Origin: a virus
Direction: 5' to 3' (one strand)
Virus record (IMG/VR): IMGVR_UViG_3300034121_000175
Location: 1-29,915 of that record
Length of the DNA: 29,915 nt
Below are positions 20,110 through 29,415 of the stretch, piece after piece. Numbering within the stretch: the stretch's first letter is position 1; every line of letters begins with the position of its first letter. Made by a program: the position numbers and the translations under genes. A model generated the notes under the pieces. That model did no database searches and was not told where the DNA came from. It worked only from the letters and a program-made list of their open reading frames with translations.

Positions 20110-21260
20110 TGGAACTCAAGTCGACTATTGTATTTGAAAGGAATTACGACGCGCTTTACAATAACGAGGCGCGTTTTATCATTAACGAGGGTGGTAGCCG
20201 TTCAAGTAAGACCTACAGCCTATGCCAACTGATTCTAGTTTATTGCCTACAGAATAGAGGCGTTGTCGTTTCAATCATACGTAAGACGTTCCCAGCGTTA
20301 CGCGCTACAGCTATGCGTGACTTTTTAGAAGTTCTTAAAGATGCGGGTATCTACGAAAAGAGTTCACATAACATGAGTGAACACATCTACAGCTTTAACA
20401 ATGGATCAATAGTGGAATTCTTTTCAGTCGATGACGAACAAAAAATAAGGGGTCGCAAGCGCCACCTTGCATGGTGTAACGAAGCTAACGAACTTTATTA
20501 CGACGACTTCACACAGTTGAACATGCGTACTGAATCCAAACTCATTTTTGATTACAACCCGTCCGATTCTAACTCATGGCTTTACGACCTACCAAAAAAC
20601 GAAAGCATATTAATTAAGTCCACGTATAAAGACAACCCGTTCTTACCCGAAAGCATAAAGACACAGATAGAAGACCTCAAACGAACCGACGAGGCACTAT
20701 ATCAAATATACGCGCTAGGTGAAAAGGCTATCAGTAAAAGTAATATCTATTCAAACTGGACATTCTTACCGCATAGACCCGCTAGGTTTACTCAGTTCAT
20801 ATACGGAATCGATTTCGGGTATAACCACCCCACCGCGTTAGTAAGAATATACTGGCATGAAAAAGATGTCTTTATCGAACCCGTAATTTACGAAAGCTAC
20901 CTAACGACGTCAGACCTACTAGAACGCTTTGAACAACTTAACATTGAAAAGAACGCCGACATCATAGCTGACTACGCGAGACCCGAAATAATAGCCGAAC
21001 TAAACAACAACGGTTACAACGTTATTAACGCGAACAAGTCCGTTAAAAAGGGTATCGACAACGTAAAGACTTTCGGAATCTTTTGCATGGAACACGAAGG
21101 CTTAAAGAAGGAATACCAGAATTATAAATGGAAAAAGATAGGAGACCAAATACTAGACGAACCCGTGAAACTTTGGGACGATGCTATGGACGCGACCAGG
21201 TACGCGACCGCCTACATTAAAGAACAATACTTTACAGACGACGCTTACTACGCGTTCTAA
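20109..21260 (+). CDS. terL: Terminase large subunit
   Basis: 383 residues. ATPase domain: Walker A EGGSRSSKT (27-35), Walker B RHLAWCNEANE (118-128) with the catalytic Glu. Nuclease domain: GIDFGYNHP with D235, DIIADYARPE with D288, and LWDDAMDATRY with D357/D358. This is the Terminase_3/PBSX-like class. Length is slightly short for the class but all active-site elements are present. It packages DNA into the head through the portal. Confidence 0.95.
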   Translation: MELKSTIVFERNYDALYNNEARFIINEGGSRSSKTYSLCQLILVYCLQNRGVVVSIIRKTFPALRATAMRDFLEVLKDAGIYEKSSHNMSEHIYSFNNGSIVEFFSVDDEQKIRGRKRHLAWCNEANELYYDDFTQLNMRTESKLIFDYNPSDSNSWLYDLPKNESILIKSTYKDNPFLPESIKTQIEDLKRTDEALYQIYALGEKAISKSNIYSNWTFLPHRPARFTQFIYGIDFGYNHPTALVRIYWHEKDVFIEPVIYESYLTTSDLLERFEQLNIEKNADIIADYARPEIIAELNNNGYNVINANKSVKKGIDNVKTFGIFCMEHEGLKKEYQNYKWKKIGDQILDEPVKLWDDAMDATRYATAYIKEQYFTDDAYYAF

Positions 21261-21289
21261 CCTAAACAAAGACCGAAAATAATATAGTT
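21259..21289 (+). promoter_or_regulatory. Late promoter-like element S3 (tail unit)
   Basis: TAATATAGTT at 21280-21289 abuts the ATG at 21290. AAC at 21259-21261 is 18 bases upstream; a second AAC (21265-21267) is only 12 bases away. Confidence 0.65.
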
Positions 21290-22759
21290 ATGGCACAATC
21301 GATAATAGCAAAACCGCAAGCGTTCACACCCGCTTACAACCCAGTCAAGTACATAATTGACAGCACGAATAAAAACCTAACTGGATTTAGATACATTTTC
21401 CAAGTGTACAACGGTGCAACCCTCAAAGGAACTTTTAAAGTATTACCTACCTTTTCGACGGGGTACGGCGAACTTGACCTATCTAAGTTCTTAAGTTCTT
21501 ACGTAAGCTGGGACTTTGACCCGAACGTAACGCAAGACCTTGACGCTGTAAATAGCTTTTACAATTACGACGTTAACGTCGGCGAAGAATACTTGTACGA
21601 ACTTAGTTACACGTCAGCTTTAACGGCAAGCGGTACGAATACACGAATTAACGTTACTAACATTTTCCAAGTAGGTGACCAGATTAATATCCTACAAGAC
21701 GACTTAGGCGTAGCCAATCCATTACTTGAAGGCTTGCACACGGTTATTGCCGTGTCGGGTTCTTGGATAGACGTTAACGTACCTTTTAGTTCAATCACAA
21801 ACGTAAACATAAACGGAACTATTAACTACGCGGACAACCGCAAGGTAGTAACGTACGACATAACCGAAATAGTAAGTAAGAAGGTTTTTAACGGGGCTTT
21901 CACTTGGGTTGACTTCAAAGTATACAATGAGAATACTTACACGCTAAACGGCGTAACAAAGGAATTCTTAACGAACCAACCTACAACGGATTTCTACGCA
22001 ACGTTAGGCCAGGATATATGGTTAAACGGACGCGCACGAATAGGTAAAAAAATGTACTTTCAAAATGACGACGGACACATATACAGCAAAGACATAGTAA
22101 ATAATAACTCTATAGTTTCGGTTGCTGTAGGTCCTAACAATTACGGCGTAGTTACTCCTATTACTGGAATCTTACCAATGGTTAAACCCGATACAACTTA
22201 CTACGATTTCTGGTATTACGACGGCGCACAGTTTTCGCAGAAGTACCGCGTTAACATAGACAGACGCGTACAAATTAACGAGTATCACATTTGCTTTTTA
22301 GATCGTAAAGGTTCGTTCTCATCTTTTGCCTTTCAGCTTAAAAGTTACGAACGTGGCGAAGTTACACGCGACGAGTTTAACAAAGACGTACAAGGCTACG
22401 TTAGCGGTGGCGAGTGGAGTTACAATTACGAAGAATTCGGGTTTAATACTTTCAACATAAACGTAACAAAGACCCTCGAACTAAATACGAACTGGATGAC
22501 TCAAAAAATGTCGGACTATTTCCAAGAACTTATAACAAGCCCTCAAACGTTTTTAAAGTTAGTTCAATACGTAACAACAGAAGAAGGCGAACTAGTTCTA
22601 GATGAAGACGGTTGTCCCGTGTTAGTGTCTGAAAGTACCGCATACGTGCCGTGTATCGTTCAAACAAACAGCTTTGAAGTATTCAAACAGCGAAACAAGA
22701 ACCTAATCAAACAAAGCATAGTAGTTAAATTAGCAAACAACGACAACGTAAATGGTTAA
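21290..22759 (+). CDS. Tail structural protein (distal tail or baseplate type)
   Basis: 489 residues, beta-rich, no membrane segment. The C-terminal half has the run FLDRKGSFSSFAFQLKSYER, VQGYVSGG, LELNTNWM and YFQELITSP, which I recognise from a conserved tail protein of Bacteroidetes siphophages. Exact role (distal tail, baseplate or tail-associated) is not settled. Overlaps the 904-residue gene by eight bases. Confidence 0.75.
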   Translation: MAQSIIAKPQAFTPAYNPVKYIIDSTNKNLTGFRYIFQVYNGATLKGTFKVLPTFSTGYGELDLSKFLSSYVSWDFDPNVTQDLDAVNSFYNYDVNVGEEYLYELSYTSALTASGTNTRINVTNIFQVGDQINILQDDLGVANPLLEGLHTVIAVSGSWIDVNVPFSSITNVNINGTINYADNRKVVTYDITEIVSKKVFNGAFTWVDFKVYNENTYTLNGVTKEFLTNQPTTDFYATLGQDIWLNGRARIGKKMYFQNDDGHIYSKDIVNNNSIVSVAVGPNNYGVVTPITGILPMVKPDTTYYDFWYYDGAQFSQKYRVNIDRRVQINEYHICFLDRKGSFSSFAFQLKSYERGEVTRDEFNKDVQGYVSGGEWSYNYEEFGFNTFNINVTKTLELNTNWMTQKMSDYFQELITSPQTFLKLVQYVTTEEGELVLDEDGCPVLVSESTAYVPCIVQTNSFEVFKQRNKNLIKQSIVVKLANNDNVNG

Positions 22760-25466
22760 CATAGTAAAAATAATACTTGAAACGGGGGTACTTGAAGTAA
22801 GACAAGACGTAGCTTTCCCGATTAACTTTTCTGTAGGTGACATTCGCGACATATCAAAGCGTTCGGGTACGTTCTCAAAGACTATCGTACTTGCGGGTAC
22901 GGATAACAATAACCAACTATTAAACCACTACTACGACGTAAATATCGAAGCGGGTACGTTTAACGTTGCGACCTTAACTAAATGTCAAGTCGTACAAAAT
23001 AACGTAGTGATTTTAGATAATGCTTTGTTACAGCTAATCAATGTAAACAAACAGCAACTAACGGACGCACACGAACAAATTGTTAATTACGAAGTCGTAA
23101 TAAAGGACACGAAAGCCGAACTATTTACAACAATGAATAGTAAGGAATTAAACGACCTAGATTTTAGCGACCTAGACCACTTTCAAACGACTAGCTACAT
23201 TCAATCGACCTTTACAAACACGGTTGCCAACGGCTTTAAATATCTATTACCATACGCGACAAACGGCAATCAATATTTCATGTCACAGATGAAGCCCGCT
23301 ATATACGCTAAAACTTACTTTGATAGGATATTTAACACGGCTGGTTTTACTTACCAATGGGATGACTTAGTAGCGTCTAGGTTCGACAAGTTATTAATAC
23401 CTTACAACGGTGACGAAAACGCTGTAGATTGGAACGATTATAAAGTAGTCGCAAATACTAATTTTGAAACCGCATACGTTCAAGCATTTCCAGGCAATTT
23501 TACCCCGTGGGCTGAAGAAGTAAACGGATGGACAGAAACGCTAGACCTTCAAGGTATCTTTAATCCTACGACTGGATATTACACCGCGCCAACGGACACC
23601 GACCCCGCTAGTTCACAATCTTACGAATTTAAAATTAACGTAGAATTTGAATACATATTCGAAAATCACGGCGCGTTACCCGCTAGAGTTTTCCAATATA
23701 CGAACAATACATACATTCCAGTTACGGGAGTTTTCGCGCCTTACTTTAAGGCTATGTCACCAGCTAACACGGGAACGGCTGCATACGTAACGACTCAAAC
23801 AATAACTGATTATATACCTTCTGGTACTACCACTTTTGGGGCGTATGCAAATACAATGATAACTAGCCCGACTACGTTTATATCTAGTGGCGACATTTTA
23901 AAACTTGTCGTAGGTATACAGTCAAACATGAACACGGGGGCTTACGCTTGGAAAACATCTGCTACTAGTGCGGGCGCACTTGTTGACGTTAACATTAAAG
24001 TAAATAACATTACTTTAGAAATATTACCGAATAGTAACACGCCCGTAATAGGTGGGTTCTTAAATATGAACGAATACGTACCGCAAAAGATTAAACAAAG
24101 CGACTTCGTTAAGTCTATATTTCAGATGTACAATTTGTTTGCTGACGTCGACCCGTCACAACCGAATAACATTATCTTAAGACACCGCGACGAATACTAC
24201 GACAACGGACAAGAAAAAGATTGGACATATAAGCTAGCAAAAGACCGCGAACAAAATTTAGAGTTCTTACCCGACGTTTCTAGCAAGCGAGTAATATTAA
24301 CTTACAAACAAGACACGGACGACCCGAACGTTTTATTTTTCCAAAGCACAGACGAAATTTACGGACAACAAGAATACATATTTGATAGCGAGTATGTCCG
24401 CGACATTGACGTAAAAGAATTAATCTTTAGTCCTACGCCTATAGCTAAAACAACTTTCGGGGCTATCGTTCCAATGATTAACGGACAAACACCTAAAACA
24501 AATATTAGAATCCTTTACGACGGCGGTCAACAGCCTTGCGGGTCATGGAATCTTATTAGTAGCGGTGTCGCTGGAACTTATGGTATTTTAGAATATCCAG
24601 CTATTACCCACTTTGACGACGCGAACACGCCTACTTTCGACTTGAACTTTGGAACGTGTGACTTTTACTATTATAACCCCGCAACGTTAACTAACAATAC
24701 GCTTTTCAATCTTTACTGGCGTCGAACAATTAATCAAATTAACGTCGGGAAAATGTTAACGGCTTACTTCAAACTAGACGAAGGCGACATACATAGCTTA
24801 AAGCTTAACGACAAAATCCGTATCGACAACAGCTGGTGGAATATTAACAAGGTAATAGATTACAACGCTAACATAAACCAATTAACAAAGGTCGAACTTA
24901 TAAGCGTAGATACTGAAATAGACCTGGCACGCTTTCAAACGAACACGGGTAACCCCGCACCTTCGACAACTACTAACACGGCTTTAATGTCTGTTAGGTC
25001 TTCTGCTATGAATTCGGGTAACGTTATACTTGAAGGTTCAAACGTAGCGGTATACGGCACGCGTAACAGCATAGCTCAAAACGTTAGGGGTGTCGTAATA
25101 GGTGACGACCAAACACTAAACGAAGACGGATTAATAACACCAAGAATTAACGGCGTAGCTACTCAAATAGGCGGTTATATTGCTAACCTTACCCAAACGG
25201 GAACGGGCGCACCTACAGCACTAGTTTTCACGGGTCAACTTATTACATGGACTAGAACAAGCGCTGGCGACTATTTAGGCACACCCGTAACGCCTTACGA
25301 CTTTTCAACTACCTATGTAATGATTAACAACGTAGAACATGACTTCTTAACTAGTGCGTACATAAACACGGACGGAAACGTAGTTATTGTTACTTGTCGA
25401 ACTAACGGACATTCACACCAAGACGACGTTTTAAATAATACTACCTTAGAAATTCGAACCTACTAG
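22752..25466 (+). CDS. Large tail/baseplate protein
   Basis: 904 residues. The N-terminus (FPINFSVGDIRDISKRSGTF, then SKTIVLAGTDNNNQLLNHYY) is the conserved opening of a large Bacteroidetes phage tail protein. The middle contains a lectin-like or jelly-roll-like beta region (about 290-410). The end (residues about 735-904) is Ser/Thr/Asn-rich and looks like a receptor-contacting or fibre-attachment part. By size and place it may be the tail hub. No peptidoglycan-hydrolase motif is visible. Confidence 0.75.
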   Translation: MVNIVKIILETGVLEVRQDVAFPINFSVGDIRDISKRSGTFSKTIVLAGTDNNNQLLNHYYDVNIEAGTFNVATLTKCQVVQNNVVILDNALLQLINVNKQQLTDAHEQIVNYEVVIKDTKAELFTTMNSKELNDLDFSDLDHFQTTSYIQSTFTNTVANGFKYLLPYATNGNQYFMSQMKPAIYAKTYFDRIFNTAGFTYQWDDLVASRFDKLLIPYNGDENAVDWNDYKVVANTNFETAYVQAFPGNFTPWAEEVNGWTETLDLQGIFNPTTGYYTAPTDTDPASSQSYEFKINVEFEYIFENHGALPARVFQYTNNTYIPVTGVFAPYFKAMSPANTGTAAYVTTQTITDYIPSGTTTFGAYANTMITSPTTFISSGDILKLVVGIQSNMNTGAYAWKTSATSAGALVDVNIKVNNITLEILPNSNTPVIGGFLNMNEYVPQKIKQSDFVKSIFQMYNLFADVDPSQPNNIILRHRDEYYDNGQEKDWTYKLAKDREQNLEFLPDVSSKRVILTYKQDTDDPNVLFFQSTDEIYGQQEYIFDSEYVRDIDVKELIFSPTPIAKTTFGAIVPMINGQTPKTNIRILYDGGQQPCGSWNLISSGVAGTYGILEYPAITHFDDANTPTFDLNFGTCDFYYYNPATLTNNTLFNLYWRRTINQINVGKMLTAYFKLDEGDIHSLKLNDKIRIDNSWWNINKVIDYNANINQLTKVELISVDTEIDLARFQTNTGNPAPSTTTNTALMSVRSSAMNSGNVILEGSNVAVYGTRNSIAQNVRGVVIGDDQTLNEDGLITPRINGVATQIGGYIANLTQTGTGAPTALVFTGQLITWTRTSAGDYLGTPVTPYDFSTTYVMINNVEHDFLTSAYINTDGNVVIVTCRTNGHSHQDDVLNNTTLEIRTY

Positions 25467-25470
25467 AAAA

Positions 25471-25480
25471 TAATATAGTT
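25471..25480 (+). promoter_or_regulatory. Late promoter-like element S4 (tape-measure unit)
   Basis: TAATATAGTT at 25471-25480 abuts the ATG at 25481 in a 14-base gap between genes. The only AAC nearby (25457-25459) is 11 bases upstream, unlike the other copies. Confidence 0.6.
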
Positions 25481-27586
25481 ATGAATGAAGTAGAGATACC
25501 ATTAAAACTAACGGGCGTCGGTTCAATGAAAGCCGAACTACGAAGCCTAAAAGCTGAATTAGCAAACGCCACCGACCCCGCACAAATGGACGCACTAGCC
25601 CGCAAAGCTGGTGAACTATCCGATAGAATAAAAGACGCTAACGATCAAGTTAACGTGTTTGCGTCGGGTTCTAAATTCGAACAAGTTAGTAACGGGTTGG
25701 GCGGTATTAAAGATAGTTTAATGTCTTTGGACTTTGAAGAAGCTAGCCAAAAGTCGCAAGCCTTTGCAAAGAATCTAGGCAAACTTAATCAAGCCGACAT
25801 TAGCGGGGCTATTAAAGGCATTACTGGAACGGTAAAAAGTCTAGGTGGCGCGTTTATGAAGTTAGGCGTACAGATATTAATGAACCCTATATTTTTACTA
25901 GTCGTAGTTATCACTGCTATCGTAGTTGCTATAGGTGTTTTCCTAAATAAAATAGGCGTACTTGACAAAGTTTTAGAGGTTTTAATGTATCCTATTAATT
26001 TACTTATTCAAGGCTTTAAAGACTTAACGGATTGGCTAGGTTTAACATCTTTTGAAGCAGAAGACAACGCGGAAAGAATTAAAAAAGCTAACGAAGAAAT
26101 AATAGCTTCAAGTAACAAAAGAACCGAAGCGGTCGGGGCTATGTATGATTTCGAAATTGAAAAGGCTAAAATAGCTGGTAAAGAAACGTCAAAACTAGAG
26201 TTAAACAAGTCGAAAGCGTTAAGTAACGAAGCTAAATTAAGACGTGACAGACAAGTAAAAGAATTACAAGCGTTAAATAAAATAGCAAACGAAGACAATG
26301 CGGAGCAACGCAAGAAGTTAAAGGAATCTATTAACGCTGAAAACATTACTATCCGTCAAGGTTCACGTGAGCGTATCTTAATTTTATTACGTGAAACAGC
26401 GAAGAAAAAAGAGGAGTACAAAAAGCAACGCGACGACGCTAAAAAAGTAGCTGACGACGAAGCTAGCGACGCAAAGAAACAAGCAGAAGAACGAGCAAAA
26501 GAAGCACAAGCTAGATACAAGGAAAAAAAGGACGCACTTAAAAAAGCAACCGAAGACATTCAAAAAGAAATAGCAACGGCTAACAAATTTATTACTGATT
26601 CTAGTAAGACGCAACAGCAACGCGAAGTAGACGACGTTAAGTTAAAATATACCGCGTTAATTGCCGAAGCTACTAAATACGGACAAGACACAAAGGCTTT
26701 CGCACAAGCTCAACAAATAGAACTAGACGCTATTAATAAAGCGTTTACAGACGCTGAAATTGAAAAGCAAAAGAAACTAGACGAAGAAAAACTAGCTAAC
26801 GAGAAACGCGTTGCAGACGGAATAAAAGCGTTTAAAGAATCGGAGTTGCAAAAAGAAGAAGAACTAGACGAATTAATTTACCAGTCTAAACTTACCGCAC
26901 AGCAAAAAGAACTTGAAGCGAACAAATACAAGTACGACGAATTACTAGCACAATACGAACGCTACGGAAAAGACACTACGGATTTAATAGCACAGCAAAA
27001 AGAAGAAGAAGATAAAATAAACGCGAAGTATACACTAGCTGAAATCGAAAAAGCTAAACAAGTTCGAGATACTAAAATTCAATTTGCTAGCGACATAGCT
27101 AACGGAATCGGTGCGATTGGTGAAATGTTCATAAAAGACCAAAAGAAACTAGAGAAATTCAATAAAGCACAAGCGTTAGTTCAAATAGGAATAGATACAG
27201 CGAAGGCAATTAGTTCCCTTGTCGCTATGTCACAAGCTAACCCAGCGAACGCGGTTACGGGTGGGGGTGCGGGTATTGCTCAATTTGCTAGCGGTATCGT
27301 TCAAATTATAACCAATGTAGCGAAAGCAAAAGCTTTACTTTCGAACCCTTCTGGCACACCTTCGCCAAATACGGGTGGGGGTGGCGGTAACAACTCCGAA
27401 ACTTCTGTTAGTATGGCTACGCCAGCGGTTCAAATGTTTGGACAAGGTAACAACTTAAATAGTCAAGGCGGTACTAAATCCGCTAACGCTAATCAAAACA
27501 TGGTAGTAACAGCAATCGTAAGCGAAAGCGACATAACCAACACACAAAACAAAATTAGTAAACTTCAAAAATCTGCTGAACTATGA
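25481..27586 (+). CDS. Tape measure protein
   Basis: 701 residues. A helical N-terminus is followed by hydrophobic membrane-type segments (about 136-156 and 165-180), long charged coiled coils (about 195-560), then an Ala-rich helical part and a Gly-rich linker (about 630-650). This layout and the SGAIKGITGTVKSLGGAFMK segment (108-127) are typical of Bacteroidetes tape measures. At the usual 1.5 angstroms per residue it predicts a tail near 105 nm. No lysozyme or peptidase domain is visible. Confidence 0.9.
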   Translation: MNEVEIPLKLTGVGSMKAELRSLKAELANATDPAQMDALARKAGELSDRIKDANDQVNVFASGSKFEQVSNGLGGIKDSLMSLDFEEASQKSQAFAKNLGKLNQADISGAIKGITGTVKSLGGAFMKLGVQILMNPIFLLVVVITAIVVAIGVFLNKIGVLDKVLEVLMYPINLLIQGFKDLTDWLGLTSFEAEDNAERIKKANEEIIASSNKRTEAVGAMYDFEIEKAKIAGKETSKLELNKSKALSNEAKLRRDRQVKELQALNKIANEDNAEQRKKLKESINAENITIRQGSRERILILLRETAKKKEEYKKQRDDAKKVADDEASDAKKQAEERAKEAQARYKEKKDALKKATEDIQKEIATANKFITDSSKTQQQREVDDVKLKYTALIAEATKYGQDTKAFAQAQQIELDAINKAFTDAEIEKQKKLDEEKLANEKRVADGIKAFKESELQKEEELDELIYQSKLTAQQKELEANKYKYDELLAQYERYGKDTTDLIAQQKEEEDKINAKYTLAEIEKAKQVRDTKIQFASDIANGIGAIGEMFIKDQKKLEKFNKAQALVQIGIDTAKAISSLVAMSQANPANAVTGGGAGIAQFASGIVQIITNVAKAKALLSNPSGTPSPNTGGGGGNNSETSVSMATPAVQMFGQGNNLNSQGGTKSANANQNMVVTAIVSESDITNTQNKISKLQKSAEL

Positions 27587-28032
27587 CAAGTTACCAAGCC
27601 TTAATAAACGAAATAACGGCGTTTTATGATAACCACGTTCAAGTAATGAAGGTAGGGTCTGACTTCAAAGAACAAATGTTTAATTTCGCTACCAAAGACG
27701 AAAAATATCCGATTATCTATATAGTTCCTATCAGTGCCGTACCTACCGAAAACACGAACGATTTTAGTTTAGAAATATATTGCTTTGATATAATCCAAAA
27801 AGACCGCGCAAATATTAACGTTATCCTTTCAGATTGCCAGCAAATTCTTTACGACCTTTACACGTACTTTATTAACTCAACTAATTACGCCTTTGACGTG
27901 GTGGACATTCCAAGCTTTACGCCTTTGAACAACGACTTGTTAGACTATTGCGCGGGTTGGGTAATGACTGCTACATATTCAGTAAACAACTGGACTGATT
28001 GCGCTGTCCCACTTAAACAAATAGAGAATTAA
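27583..28032 (+). CDS. Tail completion/terminator-like protein
   Basis: 149 residues. The patterns MTSYQALINEITAFYDNHVQ, YPIIYIVPISA, SLEIYCFDIIQKDRANINVI and GWVMTATYSVNNWTDCAVPL are ones I associate with a conserved protein of flavobacterial phages. The alpha/beta layout with a terminal strand pair resembles siphophage tail terminator proteins that cap the tail tube. ATGA overlap with the tape measure gene. Confidence 0.7.
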   Translation: MTSYQALINEITAFYDNHVQVMKVGSDFKEQMFNFATKDEKYPIIYIVPISAVPTENTNDFSLEIYCFDIIQKDRANINVILSDCQQILYDLYTYFINSTNYAFDVVDIPSFTPLNNDLLDYCAGWVMTATYSVNNWTDCAVPLKQIEN

Positions 28033-28045
28033 AAATAATATAGTT
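28016..28045 (+). promoter_or_regulatory. Late promoter-like element S5 (fibre unit)
   Basis: TAATATAGTT at 28036-28045 with AAC at 28016-28018, 17 bases upstream. Here the ATG (28059) is 13 bases downstream, which argues that the element is not simply a start-codon context. Confidence 0.65.
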
Positions 28046-28058
28046 AAACACGTAAACA

Positions 28059-28358
28059 ATGAGTAGTAATTTATTAGGCGAGTTAGTCGCTAACAACGGT
28101 ACATATTTTTTAAATGTTGGTGCAAGATACGTGGGTAATGTAGATCAAGTTATAGTTCGTGGAAATGGTATAACTGATATTGAATTATTTATAACTATTG
28201 ATGGTGAATTATTAGAAGTTACTGAAGATTATTTAGGTGATTTACGTTTACCAGATGGATTAAGAATAACTCCAAAGGGTGACGATGTATTTACAAATGT
28301 TAGATGTAATGATTCGGAAACTCCAGGCGTAGGTCTTGAATTAGTTTTGTCTGCGTAA
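28059..28358 (+). CDS. Small beta-rich protein upstream of the fibre gene
   Basis: 99 residues, acidic, all-beta prediction with GNGITDIELFITIDGELLEV in the centre and two cysteines. Its codons are much richer in A/T than the neighbouring tail genes, with ACG and GCG nearly absent, which suggests separate origin. It may be a fibre chaperone, a decoration protein or a fibre part. One-base overlap with the fibre gene. Confidence 0.65.
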   Translation: MSSNLLGELVANNGTYFLNVGARYVGNVDQVIVRGNGITDIELFITIDGELLEVTEDYLGDLRLPDGLRITPKGDDVFTNVRCNDSETPGVGLELVLSA

Positions 28359-29257
28359 TGGCTACCAGTATTAAAATATCACAACTACCAGCAAAGGGCG
28401 CGAACCTTGAAGCTACTGACTTACTAGAAGTTTCTGAGTTTAACGGCACTGGTTACGTTTCAAAATCTATTACGGGTCAAGAAATTATCGACGCTGTCGC
28501 TGGTTCTGGCGTGACTGATGTCACTGCATCAGCTCCATTGGCCTCAAGCGGTGGCACTACGCCCGATATTTCAATCCCACAAGCGGACGCGGGTAGTGAT
28601 GGATATTTAAGTTCAACTGACTATATCAGCTTCACCAATAAACAAGATGCCTTAGTAAGCGGTACTAATATCAAAACAATCAACGGGAGTTCTGTTTTAG
28701 GTAGTGGTGATTTGGTTGTAAGTGGTGGTGGTGCGAGTGGTATTCATAGTTTTGTAAAACCTCAAACTGGAGATTCAACAAGTGCCTCAATTAACGCTGG
28801 AGCATTAAGTACAATAGCTATCTCAAACAATAGATTGTACGCCAATCCATTTATACCAGTTCAATCAATTACTTGTTCATCTCTATATGTGAGCTGTTCA
28901 ACTTCACAAGCAAGTTCATTAGGAAGGATATTAATTTACTCAGATTTAAATGGACTTCCAAATACAAAACTTTATGAAAGTGCAAACTTAGACCTATCAG
29001 TAACGGGTATAAAAACGGCAACAACAACTTTTACTTTTACTGCGGGAACTACTTATTGGTTATCTTTTCATGGTTCGGGGACTGCAAGTATTCATTCAAT
29101 AAGTGTCGGAAATGTAATACCATTAAGAATAAGTTCAATTTCAGTTAACTCACTTTATATTGCAACAACTGCTCCAGCGTTTGGCTCTGCTCCTTCACCT
29201 TTTGGTGCGGTTAGTGGGACAAATACAACAGTACCTTTTATCGGAATAACTTTATAA
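28358..29257 (+). CDS. Tail fibre / receptor-binding protein
   Basis: 299 residues. The N-terminal virion-attachment part (SIKISQLPAKGANLEATDLL, then SKSITGQEIIDAV) is a common anchor of Bacteroidetes phage fibres. INGSSVLGSGDLVVSGGG (109-126) is the repeat-like linker frequent in fibres. Residues 127-299 form a Ser/Thr-rich beta domain, probably the host-binding tip. Codon use changes at about residue 127, from mixed to A/T-rich, so the tip looks exchanged. The fibre decides host range. Confidence 0.8.
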   Translation: MATSIKISQLPAKGANLEATDLLEVSEFNGTGYVSKSITGQEIIDAVAGSGVTDVTASAPLASSGGTTPDISIPQADAGSDGYLSSTDYISFTNKQDALVSGTNIKTINGSSVLGSGDLVVSGGGASGIHSFVKPQTGDSTSASINAGALSTIAISNNRLYANPFIPVQSITCSSLYVSCSTSQASSLGRILIYSDLNGLPNTKLYESANLDLSVTGIKTATTTFTFTAGTTYWLSFHGSGTASIHSISVGNVIPLRISSISVNSLYIATTAPAFGSAPSPFGAVSGTNTTVPFIGITL

Positions 29258-29259
29258 CC

Positions 29260-29415
29260 ATGCCACAAGTAAGAAACGAAATATACGATGATAACGGACT
29301 TGTAAGAGTAGAGTTCATCGAAGTAGAAGAACAAAGTCAAGAGGAACTAATCGCACAAAAGGAAGCGGAGTTACTCGCTATGTACAACGAATTGAAAGCA
29401 CTTAAAGGAGAGTAA
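29260..29415 (+). CDS. Small acidic helical protein, 51 residues
   Basis: Reads MPQVRNEIYDDNGLVRVEFI and continues as a Glu-rich helix (EEELIAQKEAELLAMYNELK-like). Short Glu-rich proteins of this form follow fibre genes in many phages and may be fibre-assembly chaperones. Its stop overlaps the next ATG (TAATG). Confidence 0.65.
   Translation: MPQVRNEIYDDNGLVRVEFIEVEEQSQEELIAQKEAELLAMYNELKALKGE

Noticed and set aside
26008-26620. Minus-strand frames within the tape measure gene
   Set aside because: They mirror the coiled-coil coding sequence, giving Ser/Leu/Phe-rich shadows.
27714-27727. TATATAGTT inside the tail-completion gene as an eighth late element
   Set aside because: It lacks the TAA at the left and the following A, is in the middle of a gene and faces no start codon.
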